The translations under genes were made by a program, and so were the position numbers. Positions 44,095 to 52,889 of a stretch of DNA of 64,000 nucleotides are shown here, in pieces. Numbering within the stretch: position 1 is the stretch's first letter; each line of letters begins with the position of its first letter. The stretch lies in assembly GCF_046250175.1 (NCBI RefSeq), contig NZ_CP176468.1; one strand, given 5' to 3'. Under the pieces are notes generated by a model. It saw only the letters and a list, made by a program, of their open reading frames with translations. It made no database searches and was not told where the DNA came from. The stretch is from Psychromonas sp030397575 (lineage in GTDB: Bacteria; Pseudomonadota; Gammaproteobacteria; Enterobacterales; Psychromonadaceae).

Positions 44095-44352
44095 ATGGCA
44101 CATAAAAAAGCTGGTGGTAGTACTAATAACGGTCGTGATTCAGAAAGTAAACGCTTAGGTGTTAAACGTTTTGGTGGCGAATCTGTTTTAGCTGGTAACA
44201 TTTTAGTTCGTCAACGTGGTACTAAATTCCACGCTGGTCTAAATGTTGGCCTAGGTAAAGACCACACACTATTCGCTAAAGCGACTGGTACTGTTAAATT
44301 CGAAAAGAAAGGTAAGCCTGTTCGTTCATTCGTGAGCATCGTAGCTGAATAA
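44095..44352 (+). CDS. rpmA: 50S ribosomal protein L27
   Basis: L27 reaches the peptidyl-transferase centre with its N-terminal tail, stabilising tRNA there. The 85 residues begin MAHKKAGGSTNNGRDSESKR, the usual mature-type start without a processing site. GVKRFGGESVLAGNILVRQR follows, then GLGKDHTLFA. AGGAG precedes the ATG. It is the second gene of the rplU-rpmA unit and is followed by a terminator, so the obgE gene after it may need partial readthrough or its own promoter. Confidence 0.98.
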   Translation: MAHKKAGGSTNNGRDSESKRLGVKRFGGESVLAGNILVRQRGTKFHAGLNVGLGKDHTLFAKATGTVKFEKKGKPVRSFVSIVAE

Positions 44353-44382
44353 TTTATTTCGAAGCAAATTTTAAAAAGCCTC

Positions 44383-44412
44383 GCAAATGCGAGGTTTTTT
44401 TTTGTCTATCTA
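44383..44412 (+). terminator. Intrinsic terminator after rpmA
   Basis: CCTCGC/GCGAGG with AAAT loop, flanked by A and T runs. Confidence 0.92.
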
Positions 44413-44505
44413 TTTCTATTGAAAATAAAAAATGTGATCTATGATCAATAGAAATAGGTATAATCGTCGCTCTATAAGTAGCGGCTATGTTTTTTGGAGG
44501 TTGTA

Positions 44506-45675
44506 ATGAAGTTTGTTGATGAAGCAAGAATTAAAGTTGACGCTGGAGACGGCGGTAACGGCGTAGTCGGCTTTCGTACTGAAAAATATATTCCTCGTGG
44601 TGGCCCTAATGGTGGCGACGGCGGTGATGGTGGCGATGTTTATCTAGAAGCCGACGAAAACTTAAATACACTGATTGACTTCCGTTTTGTTCGTTTTTAT
44701 AGCGCTGAGCGTGGTGAAAATGGTCAAGTATCAGACTGTACTGGTTCACGTGGTAAAGATAAGATCATTAAAGTACCGGTTGGTACACGTTGTCGTGATG
44801 ATGATACTGGCGAAATCGTTGGTGATTTGACTAAAAACGGTCAAAAGTTGATGGTCGCAAAGGGCGGTTTCCATGGTTTAGGTAATGCGCGTTTTAAAAC
44901 GTCTACTAACCGTGCTCCTCGTCAAAAAACGGAAGGTACACCAGGTGAAGTACGTAACTTATTATTAGAGTTATTACTACTTGCCGATGTGGGCATGTTA
45001 GGACTACCTAATGCTGGTAAATCTACGTTTATCCGTAGTGTGTCAGCTGCTAAACCTAAAGTTGCTGATTATCCATTTACTACCTTGATCCCTAATTTAG
45101 GTGTGGTAAGTATGGGCCATGGTAATAGCTTTGTTATTGCTGATATTCCTGGTCTAATCGAAGGTGCTTCTGATGGTGCTGGTTTAGGGACTCGTTTCTT
45201 ACGTCACTTAGAGCGTTGTCGTGTATTACTGCATATGATTGATCTTCTACCTGCGGATGGTAGTGATCCTGCTGAAAACGCATTGGTTATTTTAGATGAA
45301 TTGAAAAAGCATAGTCCGAAATTAGCTCAAAAACCACGTTGGTTAATCTTTAATAAAACAGATTTGTTATTAGAAGATGAAGCTGAAGAAGTCATGCAAC
45401 GTGTTAAAGATGCACTAGAGTGGGATGGACCAGTTTATAAAGTAGCGGCTATCTCTAAAACAGGTACTACTGAGCTATGTAAAGAGCTAGTAGCTTACAT
45501 TGAAGAGTTACCAGTTGAAACAACACCTGAAGAAGAACGTCAGCAGGTTGAATTCCAATGGGATGATTATCATAAATCTGCTATTGATGCAGTTGAAGGT
45601 GCCGTTCGTATTGATGATGAAGACGACTGGGACGATGAAGATGAAATGATGGAAGTCATTTACGTCAGAGATTAA
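44506..45675 (+). CDS. obgE: Obg-family GTPase (ObgE/CgtA)
   Basis: Obg is an essential 50S-assembly GTPase that also binds ppGpp and links ribosome state to growth. From ATG 44506 (GGAGG five bases upstream) it has 389 residues. The glycine-rich Obg fold (about 1-158) shows GGRGGDGG-like segments such as GGPNGGDGGDGGDV. The G domain has G1 GLPNAGKST, G3 DIPGL and G4 NKTD. The C-terminal tail is highly acidic (DDEDDWDDEDE), as in gammaproteobacterial ObgE. The four-codon TTG extension is rejected. Confidence 0.97.
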   Translation: MKFVDEARIKVDAGDGGNGVVGFRTEKYIPRGGPNGGDGGDGGDVYLEADENLNTLIDFRFVRFYSAERGENGQVSDCTGSRGKDKIIKVPVGTRCRDDDTGEIVGDLTKNGQKLMVAKGGFHGLGNARFKTSTNRAPRQKTEGTPGEVRNLLLELLLLADVGMLGLPNAGKSTFIRSVSAAKPKVADYPFTTLIPNLGVVSMGHGNSFVIADIPGLIEGASDGAGLGTRFLRHLERCRVLLHMIDLLPADGSDPAENALVILDELKKHSPKLAQKPRWLIFNKTDLLLEDEAEEVMQRVKDALEWDGPVYKVAAISKTGTTELCKELVAYIEELPVETTPEEERQQVEFQWDDYHKSAIDAVEGAVRIDDEDDWDDEDEMMEVIYVRD

Positions 45676-45699
45676 TTAACTCTCTTCATTGTGAATAGT

Positions 45700-45735
45700 A
45701 AAAAGCCGTTTAGAGTAATCTAAGCGGCTTTTTTG
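45700..45735 (+). terminator. Intrinsic terminator of obgE
   Basis: A 15-bp stem (AAAAAGCCGTTTAGA with its partner, one U-G pair, GTAA loop) ends in T6. Confidence 0.93.
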
Positions 45736-45792
45736 TTGTAAATTTTTACAAATAAGAGATCTAAATTTAACATGGGAAAATGTTCCAGGTTA

Positions 45793-45955
45793 ATACCAAT
45801 TATATTAAATAAGTGATCTAAATTTTACGCAGGAAAAATGACTGAGTTCAAGGCGTAATTTTAGTTAAATAGTTGTTCTATTTGCGAAAATTGAAACGAA
45901 GAAATAAGTTATTTTAACAAGTAAAATAGATCAGTTAATTAGTGTGATTGGTATA
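45793..45955 (+). repeat. Palindromic MITE-like repeat, copy B (reference copy)
   Basis: This 163-bp element starts ATACCAATTATATTAAATAA and ends GTTAATTAGTGTGATTGGTAT. The two ends are imperfect inverted repeats of about 27 bp sharing TGATCTA. The whole can fold as one long imperfect hairpin centred on AAATAGTTGTTCTATTT. No coding capacity is seen. Confidence 0.8.
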
Positions 45956-46000
45956 AGGCTTAACTTGAGGTAAGTGTTTAGTCTATTAACAAAACTTATA

Positions 46001-46060
46001 ACAAGAAATCAGTTATGTTAATAAGTAAATTAGATCTGTTAATTCGTGTGATTGCTATTA
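46001..46060 (+). repeat. Degenerate 3' half of the palindromic repeat, copy C
   Basis: The 60 bases align without gaps to the right half of copy B (AAGAAAT, AAGTAAA, TAGATC, GTTAATT, GTGTGATTG), with about ten mismatches. It lies directly downstream of copy B in the same orientation. The 453-base gap 45676-46128 otherwise holds only the obgE terminator and the upstream region of the channel gene. Confidence 0.6.
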
Positions 46061-46128
46061 ATAATAAGCTGGTTTTTATCTTACTATAAAATAGTCCATT
46101 TTTAGTGTTTTCGAAATTAGGAGTAACC

Positions 46129-46995
46129 ATGTCCTCGGTTGATCTTGCTGTGTCAGAAAAAAATAATACAGTAGTAAATATGTTTATGCCATTGGTTGAG
46201 TGGATCCAACAACATCAAACACTTATCTGGGAATCTATCATGCAGTTGGTAGTGGGTATATTGATTATTTACGTGGGTGTTTCACTGGCTCGTCTATGCA
46301 CCCATTTATTAAATAAAACGTTAATAAAGAAAGCCATTGATCAAACTATTCGTGACTTTATCTGTTTAATATTTCGATATACATTCACCACTATTAGTAT
46401 CATTGCTGGGTTAGCACATATAGGTGTACAAACCGCTTCTTTAATCGCTATTTTAGGGGCGGCCAGTCTAGCCATTGGCTTAGCATTAAAAGGCGCATTA
46501 TCTAATTTTGCAGCTGGTATCTTATTAATTGTTTTACGCCCTTTTAAATTAGGTGATTTTATTGAAGCGGCTGGTACTTCTGGCACTGTTGAGTCGATTC
46601 AAATCTTTAATTGTATTTTAAAAGCTGGGGATAATAGGTATATCGTCGTGCCTAATCGCAGTATTTTAAAAAGTAATATTGTGAACGTTTCTCGTAAACC
46701 GGAACGTCGCATTGATTTGGTAATACGGGTTGGTTATAAAAGTGATTTAAAGCAAGTTAAAGCGTTATTAGAAAGTGTGGTATTAGCTAATGAAAAAGTC
46801 TTGGCTAGCCCTAAGCTGCAAATTGCAGTGTCGGAGTTAGCCGGATCTAGCGTTAATTTAGTGGTTCGCCCTTGGGTCAAGTCATCGGATTATTGGTCGG
46901 TGCGTTTCGCGCTAACAGAAGCGATTAAAGTCGCTCTAGATGACGCTAATATTAACATTCCCTATGCTCAACTACAGGTGCATTGTAAAACTTAA
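46129..46995 (+). CDS. mscS: Small-conductance mechanosensitive channel MscS
   Basis: This homoheptameric inner-membrane channel opens under membrane tension and releases solutes on osmotic downshock. From ATG 46129 (AGGAG five bases ahead) it has 288 residues, near the 286 of E. coli MscS. It has three TM helices (about 30-52, 62-85, 90-120). The glycine/alanine-rich pore helix TM3 contains LGAASLAIGLALKGALSNFAAG, preceded by VGVQTASLIA. The cytoplasmic beta domain (LRPFKLGDFIEAAG, VPNRSI) and alpha/beta cage follow. An eight-codon GTG extension is rejected. A second, different MscS-type gene follows on the same strand. Confidence 0.94.
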   Translation: MSSVDLAVSEKNNTVVNMFMPLVEWIQQHQTLIWESIMQLVVGILIIYVGVSLARLCTHLLNKTLIKKAIDQTIRDFICLIFRYTFTTISIIAGLAHIGVQTASLIAILGAASLAIGLALKGALSNFAAGILLIVLRPFKLGDFIEAAGTSGTVESIQIFNCILKAGDNRYIVVPNRSILKSNIVNVSRKPERRIDLVIRVGYKSDLKQVKALLESVVLANEKVLASPKLQIAVSELAGSSVNLVVRPWVKSSDYWSVRFALTEAIKVALDDANINIPYAQLQVHCKT

Positions 46996-47251
46996 GGTGA
47001 GCTTTTTAAATCTAGGTTGTAATTGGTTAGGTGAATGCAACCAAGTCTGATTAGCCCTTTTTTGAAACTTAATCCCACTATTTATGTCATTATGGATAAT
47101 GATTTATAGGGAAGGGGAGTTTTGTAACCTGGTGTATTCATTATGAGTATTCTTATTTATGTGATCATTTATCGATATTGTAAATATATTATTACCAATC
47201 ACAGGCACTGAGTGAGCGGTATTAAGTCTATTTTTTATTTTGAGGTTTTTT

Positions 47252-48361
47252 ATGCTTGATAAAGTTGAGTTATATATCAGCGATTGGGTGAGCTCATTAA
47301 ATATTGAGAGTTGGGTTGTCAATTTCTCATTATTACTTTGTGTCACCATTTTAATACAATTAGTGTGGCGCTACTTTGCCAAAAAAATGGAAGAGGCTAT
47401 TTTAAAAACCTCGAATAACTGGGACGATATTGTCTTTTTCGCCATTAATAAACCTGTTAATTGGTTGATTTTGTTAATGGGAACTTCCACTTCACTACGA
47501 GTTGTAGCTGAAAGTGAAGGGCTAGGCATTTCTGATTACCTTCCACTAGGGCAAAAGGTCGCTGCTTTATTTTTAATTGGGTGGGTATTCTGGCGTTTGG
47601 TTTATAAAGCCGAGCACACCTTTGTGGCTGATGAAAAAAGAGACACAACGACTGTTACAGCATTAGCTAAGTTAGCTAAACTATCTATTTTAACCTTCGT
47701 GACATTGTCTATCGTGCAAACGTTAGGAGTTAGTATCTCTGGGGTATTGGCATTTGGTGGTATGGGGGGACTGATCGTCGGTATGGCGGCTAAAGATTTA
47801 CTGTCTAACCTGTTTGGTGCTGCTATGGTTTATATGGATAAACCTTTCAAAGTAGGGGACTGGATCCGCAGCCCTGATAAATCGATAGAAGGAACGGTTG
47901 AAGAAATAGGTTGGCGTGTTACCCGTATTCGTACCTTTGATAAACGTCCTTTATATGTGCCAAATAGTTTATTCACGCATATTGTGGTAGAAAATCCTTC
48001 TAGAATGAGCAATAGACGTATTAAAGAGAACTTTGGCTTACGTTATAAAGATATTTCACAGGTCGAGGCGATTATAAAAGCGGTACGTGGGATGCTACAG
48101 GAGCATAACGATATCGATCAGTCACAGACGTTAATTGTGAATTTTGATGTGTTTAATAATTCATCGTTAGACTTCTTTATTTACACTTTCACTAAAACAA
48201 CCAATTGGATTTTATTCCATGAAGTTAAACAGGATGTATTATTGAAAGTGGCTAAGATTGTCACTGAGCACGGCGCTGAGTTTGCCTTCCCGACACGGCA
48301 ACTACATTTAGATCGTGAAGACCATCAACGTTTATTAGAAAGCGCTGATAGCGTTAAATAA
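47252..48361 (+). CDS. Larger MscS-family channel, YnaI-like
   Basis: The 369-residue mechanosensitive-channel homologue has extra N-terminal helices. About five TM segments lie in residues 20-190, the last being the pore helix with GVLAFGGMGGLIVGMAAKD and LLSNLFGAAMVYMDKPFKVGDW. The MscS cytoplasmic domain follows (GTVEEIGWRVTRIRTFDKR, YVPNSLF). Size and pore sequence fit the YnaI/MscMJ-type branch rather than canonical MscS. ATG 47252 follows TGAGG; a TTG four codons earlier is rejected. It is 256 bases downstream of mscS and may be transcribed separately. Function: probably osmotic protection at a different tension threshold. Confidence 0.88.
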   Translation: MLDKVELYISDWVSSLNIESWVVNFSLLLCVTILIQLVWRYFAKKMEEAILKTSNNWDDIVFFAINKPVNWLILLMGTSTSLRVVAESEGLGISDYLPLGQKVAALFLIGWVFWRLVYKAEHTFVADEKRDTTTVTALAKLAKLSILTFVTLSIVQTLGVSISGVLAFGGMGGLIVGMAAKDLLSNLFGAAMVYMDKPFKVGDWIRSPDKSIEGTVEEIGWRVTRIRTFDKRPLYVPNSLFTHIVVENPSRMSNRRIKENFGLRYKDISQVEAIIKAVRGMLQEHNDIDQSQTLIVNFDVFNNSSLDFFIYTFTKTTNWILFHEVKQDVLLKVAKIVTEHGAEFAFPTRQLHLDREDHQRLLESADSVK

Positions 48362-48378
48362 AGGCATAAAAGCTTATA

Positions 48379-48404
48379 AACGCAGACTAGACTAAGTCTG
48401 CGTT
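48379..48404. terminator. Hairpin between the second channel gene and barA
   Basis: AACGCAGACT pairs with AGTCTGCGTT, six-base loop, in the 51-base convergent gap. There is no T-tract. Confidence 0.5.
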
Positions 48405-48412
48405 ATATCTCA

Positions 48413-51196
48413 CTAGCTTAAATAATCTTGTGCAGCTTTCTCTACGTTATCCAGTTCGTCTAACAATTCTAATAACTCAGGCTCTAAGTGATCTGGACTA
48501 ATATTTCTTTTTAACTCTTTCTCTATTAAGCCTGCAATGCTTTTTAATTGCGGTACGCCACTATAACTACATCCCCCATGGAATTTATGGATTGCTTGTG
48601 CAAATGCTTCGTTATCCACTTCATTAACCATCGCACTATTTGCAAGCTTACGAATTGGGTCAAATTCATCTAGTAGCATACTGAGCATCTCTTTCGCTAA
48701 ATCTTCTTTTCCTGCTGATTGCTGTAAAGCTAAATTCCAGTCAAATGATTTTTTGACGGTAACTGCGCTGGCTGCCATTTGCGGAGTGATATTTTCTATA
48801 TTAGTTTGCTGGATTGTTTCAATTACCTCAGCATCAGGTACCCATTTATTGATAATTGCTTGCAGTGCAAGTTCATCAATTGGTTTGGCTAGACAGTCAT
48901 CCATCCCTTTTTGTAAAAACTTCTCTTTTTCACCGGGTAATACGTGTGCGGTAACAGCAATAATTGGACTGTTTTGATTTAACGAGTCTTTTTTGATTTG
49001 AGCGCAGGCGCTAATACCATCTAGTACCGGCATTTGTATATCCATAAAGATAATATCAAAAGGTGTGGTCTTAGCATGGTCAACGGCTTCCTGCCCATTT
49101 TTACAGGTGGTTACATGCTGAACTCGGTCTCCTAACATGGCAGAGATGAGTTTTAAATTAGCACGATTATCATCCACCGCCATCACATTGATTTTCTTTC
49201 GTTCTAAAGGCGTGGTGATTTGTATTCTTGCGGGTACGGTTTCATTAGAGACTAATGCGTTAGCAAAGTTTTTATGGTTAATAGGTTTACCTAAACAGTG
49301 AGTTACACCTGTTTTCATAACCGTATCAAAGGTACTTGGATCACTACAGTTAATTAATACAATGATATTGTCTGTATATTGCTTAGCTTGTTCAATCGCT
49401 GTTAATAAAGGATTAATATCTAAGTTATTACTGTGACCGATTACTATGCTGTCATAGTTTTTATTGAGCGATTGCTGCCATTGCTCCTGGTTATCAATAA
49501 TTGTTGCATTGGTTTGCCACTCCTCCAATAGCTCGGAACAAGCACGAACCGCATAAGCATTACTTTCGTACGCCAGTACTGAACGCTCAGCTAATCTTTC
49601 TAATGGCAATGATGTTAGTGGAGTTCGGCTACTTTTTTCAATCACGACAGTAAACCAGAAGGTTGAACCTGCATTTGGTGTTGACGTTAAATCGATTGCA
49701 CCTTTCATTTGACGCACTAGTTTTTGAGTAATTACTAAACCTAGTCCAGTACCACCATATTGGCGTGTGATGCTGCTATCTGCTTGGCCAAAGGCTTTAA
49801 ATAGCTGTTCTTGTTGGTCTTTAGAGATACCAATACCGGTATCTGAAATAGTAAATTTCAGTTTAATGCATTTATCGGTGTCATTTTCTGGTTCGGTTCG
49901 TTCTATTTTTACTTCTATATTACCTTTCTCAGTAAACTTCACTGCGTTACCGATTAAGTTAGTCAGGATTTGCTGTAAACGCATGGCATCACCGACTAAT
50001 TCTTGAGGAACATCGGGAGCCACGATCATGCTTAATTCAATATTTTTCTCATGCGCACTTTGAGCCAATAAATGCATGGTTTCATCAATACTGTCTCGGA
50101 TATCAAAAGGGATGTACTCTAGATCTAATTTACCAGCTTCTAGTTTAGAGAAATCTAAAATATCATTGATAATATTAAGTAAGTTACCTGCTGAGCGCTC
50201 GATAGTTTGTAGGTAGTCTACTTGATTATTAGTCATTTTAGTTTTCAGTAGTTGCCTTGCAAAACCGATTACACCATTCAAAGGGGTACGTAATTCATGA
50301 CTCATGTTAGCTAAGAATTCAGATTTAACTGAAGCGGCTTGCTGTGCTTCTTTACGAGTAATATCGAGCTCAATATTCTGCACTTCCATTTGGTCTAAGG
50401 TTTCACGAAGCTCACTTGTCGCTAAGTCGATACTGTCCTGCATCTCTTCATGGTGTTTAGACATCGCCAAGGCCATCTCATTAATACCATGTTGTAATAA
50501 GCCTATTTCACCTGTGTATTCACCTTCAACACGTGAATTAAGCCGACCTAAACTGATTTTCTCAACAACCGAGGCCATGTCGGAAATAGGGGCGGTAATA
50601 CGTTTGGCTTGTTTAAAGGCAAGATACAAGCTCCCTAAGATACCCAGTAATACCACTAATAAAGAGATTGCTGCATCCCGATATAGCAGTAACTCAACTT
50701 GATCTTTATTGATCTCCAAAGCTACATAACCAACTACTTTACGCGGTTGATCAAAGGTAAGCTGGTATTCTAAGTAATTGGTTTCATCAATAATTGGACT
50801 ATGAATAACGATGCTATCACCAGTATTACTAATTTGTGGCAAATCAGGGATAGGTTGATTGTTATCTAACCTTAACTTTTCATAGTCGCGATGGTAGTTA
50901 CTAATTACAAACAGTTCATTATCGGCAGTGAAAATAGCAATACTCTTGATCATAGGGCTATTTTTTCGATGAGTGGTACCAATCAAACGACGTAAAATAG
51001 TACGTGTTTCATCTTGCATACCATATTCACTGGCGATAGATAATGCATCTGCAATATTCAGTGCTCTGTCAATTAAAAACTCATCGGCTTGTTGAAAACG
51101 ATGGAATGAAAAGTATCCTGCTAATATCCCGCCAATAAGAACGGTTGGTAAAACGGTGTAAGCAATAACTTGTGCGCGTAGGCCATATTTAGTCAT
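48413..51196 (-). CDS. barA: Hybrid sensor histidine kinase BarA
   Basis: BarA phosphorylates the response regulator UvrY/GacA and so activates Csr small RNAs controlling carbon metabolism. The 927-residue protein has TM1 (about 9-29), a periplasmic sensor region, TM2 (about 175-195), HAMP and a coiled coil. The HisKA phospho-acceptor is in FLANMSHELRTPLNGVIGF (about 298-316) and is followed by HATPase_c with N, G1 and G2 boxes (NLIGNAVKFTEKG, GTGLGLVI). A degenerate receiver-like segment comes next (about 535-650), then a true receiver (IIFMDIQMPVLDG, Asp acceptor) and a C-terminal Hpt domain (HKFHGGCSYSG). It is divergent from rlmD, as in E. coli. Confidence 0.95.
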   Translation of the reverse strand: MTKYGLRAQVIAYTVLPTVLIGGILAGYFSFHRFQQADEFLIDRALNIADALSIASEYGMQDETRTILRRLIGTTHRKNSPMIKSIAIFTADNELFVISNYHRDYEKLRLDNNQPIPDLPQISNTGDSIVIHSPIIDETNYLEYQLTFDQPRKVVGYVALEINKDQVELLLYRDAAISLLVVLLGILGSLYLAFKQAKRITAPISDMASVVEKISLGRLNSRVEGEYTGEIGLLQHGINEMALAMSKHHEEMQDSIDLATSELRETLDQMEVQNIELDITRKEAQQAASVKSEFLANMSHELRTPLNGVIGFARQLLKTKMTNNQVDYLQTIERSAGNLLNIINDILDFSKLEAGKLDLEYIPFDIRDSIDETMHLLAQSAHEKNIELSMIVAPDVPQELVGDAMRLQQILTNLIGNAVKFTEKGNIEVKIERTEPENDTDKCIKLKFTISDTGIGISKDQQEQLFKAFGQADSSITRQYGGTGLGLVITQKLVRQMKGAIDLTSTPNAGSTFWFTVVIEKSSRTPLTSLPLERLAERSVLAYESNAYAVRACSELLEEWQTNATIIDNQEQWQQSLNKNYDSIVIGHSNNLDINPLLTAIEQAKQYTDNIIVLINCSDPSTFDTVMKTGVTHCLGKPINHKNFANALVSNETVPARIQITTPLERKKINVMAVDDNRANLKLISAMLGDRVQHVTTCKNGQEAVDHAKTTPFDIIFMDIQMPVLDGISACAQIKKDSLNQNSPIIAVTAHVLPGEKEKFLQKGMDDCLAKPIDELALQAIINKWVPDAEVIETIQQTNIENITPQMAASAVTVKKSFDWNLALQQSAGKEDLAKEMLSMLLDEFDPIRKLANSAMVNEVDNEAFAQAIHKFHGGCSYSGVPQLKSIAGLIEKELKRNISPDHLEPELLELLDELDNVEKAAQDYLS

Positions 51197-51311
51197 AAGG
51201 TAAAATCTAATTTAAATGGAGTAATGAATGCTTGTATTTTTTGTGTGACAATAGCGTTCCGATAAACGTAACCGCTATCATGGCATAGCTTACTTCACCT
51301 GTGAAATATTT

Positions 51312-52649
51312 ATGGCCCAGTTCTTCAAAGCATCACGCACAAATAAGCAAAATAATAGAATAATTAAACATTGTCAGGTTGATAAACTTGATCATCAAGG
51401 AAGAGGCATGCTTTTCCACCAAAATAAACCCATGTTTGTGGAAGGGGGATTAATTGGTGAAATACTTGATGTATGTATTGATGAAGATAAAAAACGCTAT
51501 AAAAAAGCCAGTATTGTAAAAATACAAAAAGCCAGTGAGTTACGTATTGAACCAAATTGCCAACATTATCAAGAATGTGGTGGCTGTCATTTGCAACATA
51601 TTGAACAAAGTAGCCAAGTGAGTATTAAACAACAGGGCTTAATAGACTTATTCGAACGTTTTGCAAAATATAAACCAGAACAATTAGCGCCGACTATTAG
51701 TTCATCACCTTGGGCATATCGTCGTTGTGCTCGATTTGGTGTTATCTACGATAAAAAAAGTAAAAAAGTACAAATGGGCTTTCGTCGCTCAGGGAGTAGT
51801 GAGTTAATTAATCAACAAACTTGTCCTGTGCTAAAGCCTGCTTTGGCACATTTGATTGTGCCGATTAAAACCCTGTTAAATCAGTTACAGGGGAAAATGT
51901 CCCTAGGGCATGTAGAAATGGTAGAAGCGGATAATACGGTGGCAGTGTTACTACGTCATTTAAAGCCGCTTTCAGTGCAAGATAAACAACTGATCGTGGA
52001 TTTTTCAGCATCCCAAAATATTCAGTTCTACGCGCAAAGTAGCTCAACAGAGATTCAATGTTTAACCAGTGATACGCGTTTAAGCTATTCGTTAACGCAA
52101 CAAGATTGTCATTACGAATTTAATATTAATGACTTTTTACAAGTAAACGCAGAAGTAAATGAGAAAATGGTAGCACAAGCTATTGATTGGTTAGCGTTAA
52201 AACCAAGCGATCGCGTATTAGACTTATTCTGTGGTTTAGGTAACTTTAGCTTACCTATTGCTAAATTAAGTGAGCAGGTGGTAGCGGTTGAAGGCGTGCA
52301 AAAAATGGTGGATCGCGGTACAGTCAATGCGTTACAGGCTGAATTAAACAATGTGCAATTTTTTCAAGCAGATTTAAGTGACTTAAATGCGTTGCAAGCG
52401 GACTGGGCACAGGGCAGTTATCAAAAGGTGTTATTAGATCCTGCTCGTGCTGGTGCAGCAGAGTGCATGGGTTTTATAATCAATAAACAGCCGACGCATA
52501 TTGTCTATGTTTCCTGTGACCCTGTGACGTTGGCAAGAGATAGTGAGCAATTGTTGAGTGGTGGGTATAAGCTGAGCAAACTTAGTTTAATTGATATGTT
52601 CCCACAAACTGCTCATATGGAATCGATGGCACTGTTTACTAAAGCATAG
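51312..52649 (+). CDS. rlmD: 23S rRNA (uracil-1939-C5)-methyltransferase RlmD
   Basis: RlmD methylates U1939 of 23S rRNA with SAM. The 445 residues include an N-terminal TRAM domain (about 15-75) that binds RNA, four cysteines for a 4Fe-4S cluster (CQHYQECGGCHLQH near 85-98, with a later CPVLKP), and a Rossmann methyltransferase domain. SAM motif I is VLDLFCGLGNFSLP. The catalytic Cys lies in YVSCDP and the general base in the adjacent DP region; LDPARAGA is conserved. It sits between divergent barA and downstream relA, the E. coli order. Confidence 0.96.
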   Translation: MAQFFKASRTNKQNNRIIKHCQVDKLDHQGRGMLFHQNKPMFVEGGLIGEILDVCIDEDKKRYKKASIVKIQKASELRIEPNCQHYQECGGCHLQHIEQSSQVSIKQQGLIDLFERFAKYKPEQLAPTISSSPWAYRRCARFGVIYDKKSKKVQMGFRRSGSSELINQQTCPVLKPALAHLIVPIKTLLNQLQGKMSLGHVEMVEADNTVAVLLRHLKPLSVQDKQLIVDFSASQNIQFYAQSSSTEIQCLTSDTRLSYSLTQQDCHYEFNINDFLQVNAEVNEKMVAQAIDWLALKPSDRVLDLFCGLGNFSLPIAKLSEQVVAVEGVQKMVDRGTVNALQAELNNVQFFQADLSDLNALQADWAQGSYQKVLLDPARAGAAECMGFIINKQPTHIVYVSCDPVTLARDSEQLLSGGYKLSKLSLIDMFPQTAHMESMALFTKA

Positions 52650-52889
52650 TGTTGAACGTATAGGCTTTGTTAAGAATAAGCAGACTATCACTTTATAACT
52701 TGGTAATTTTAAGTATTATTAGTTTTTAATCAGGTGATTTAAAATTCACAATAAGAATAGTGAGAGGGTAGTTTCCCAAGCTAAAAGGATAAGGTGACAG
52801 TTAAATCTACACTATGACTCAGTACAGCAATGTATAGTGTAAATGGTCTCTTTTTAACTTTTATATTTAGCTCATTTTTGGAGTGTTAG

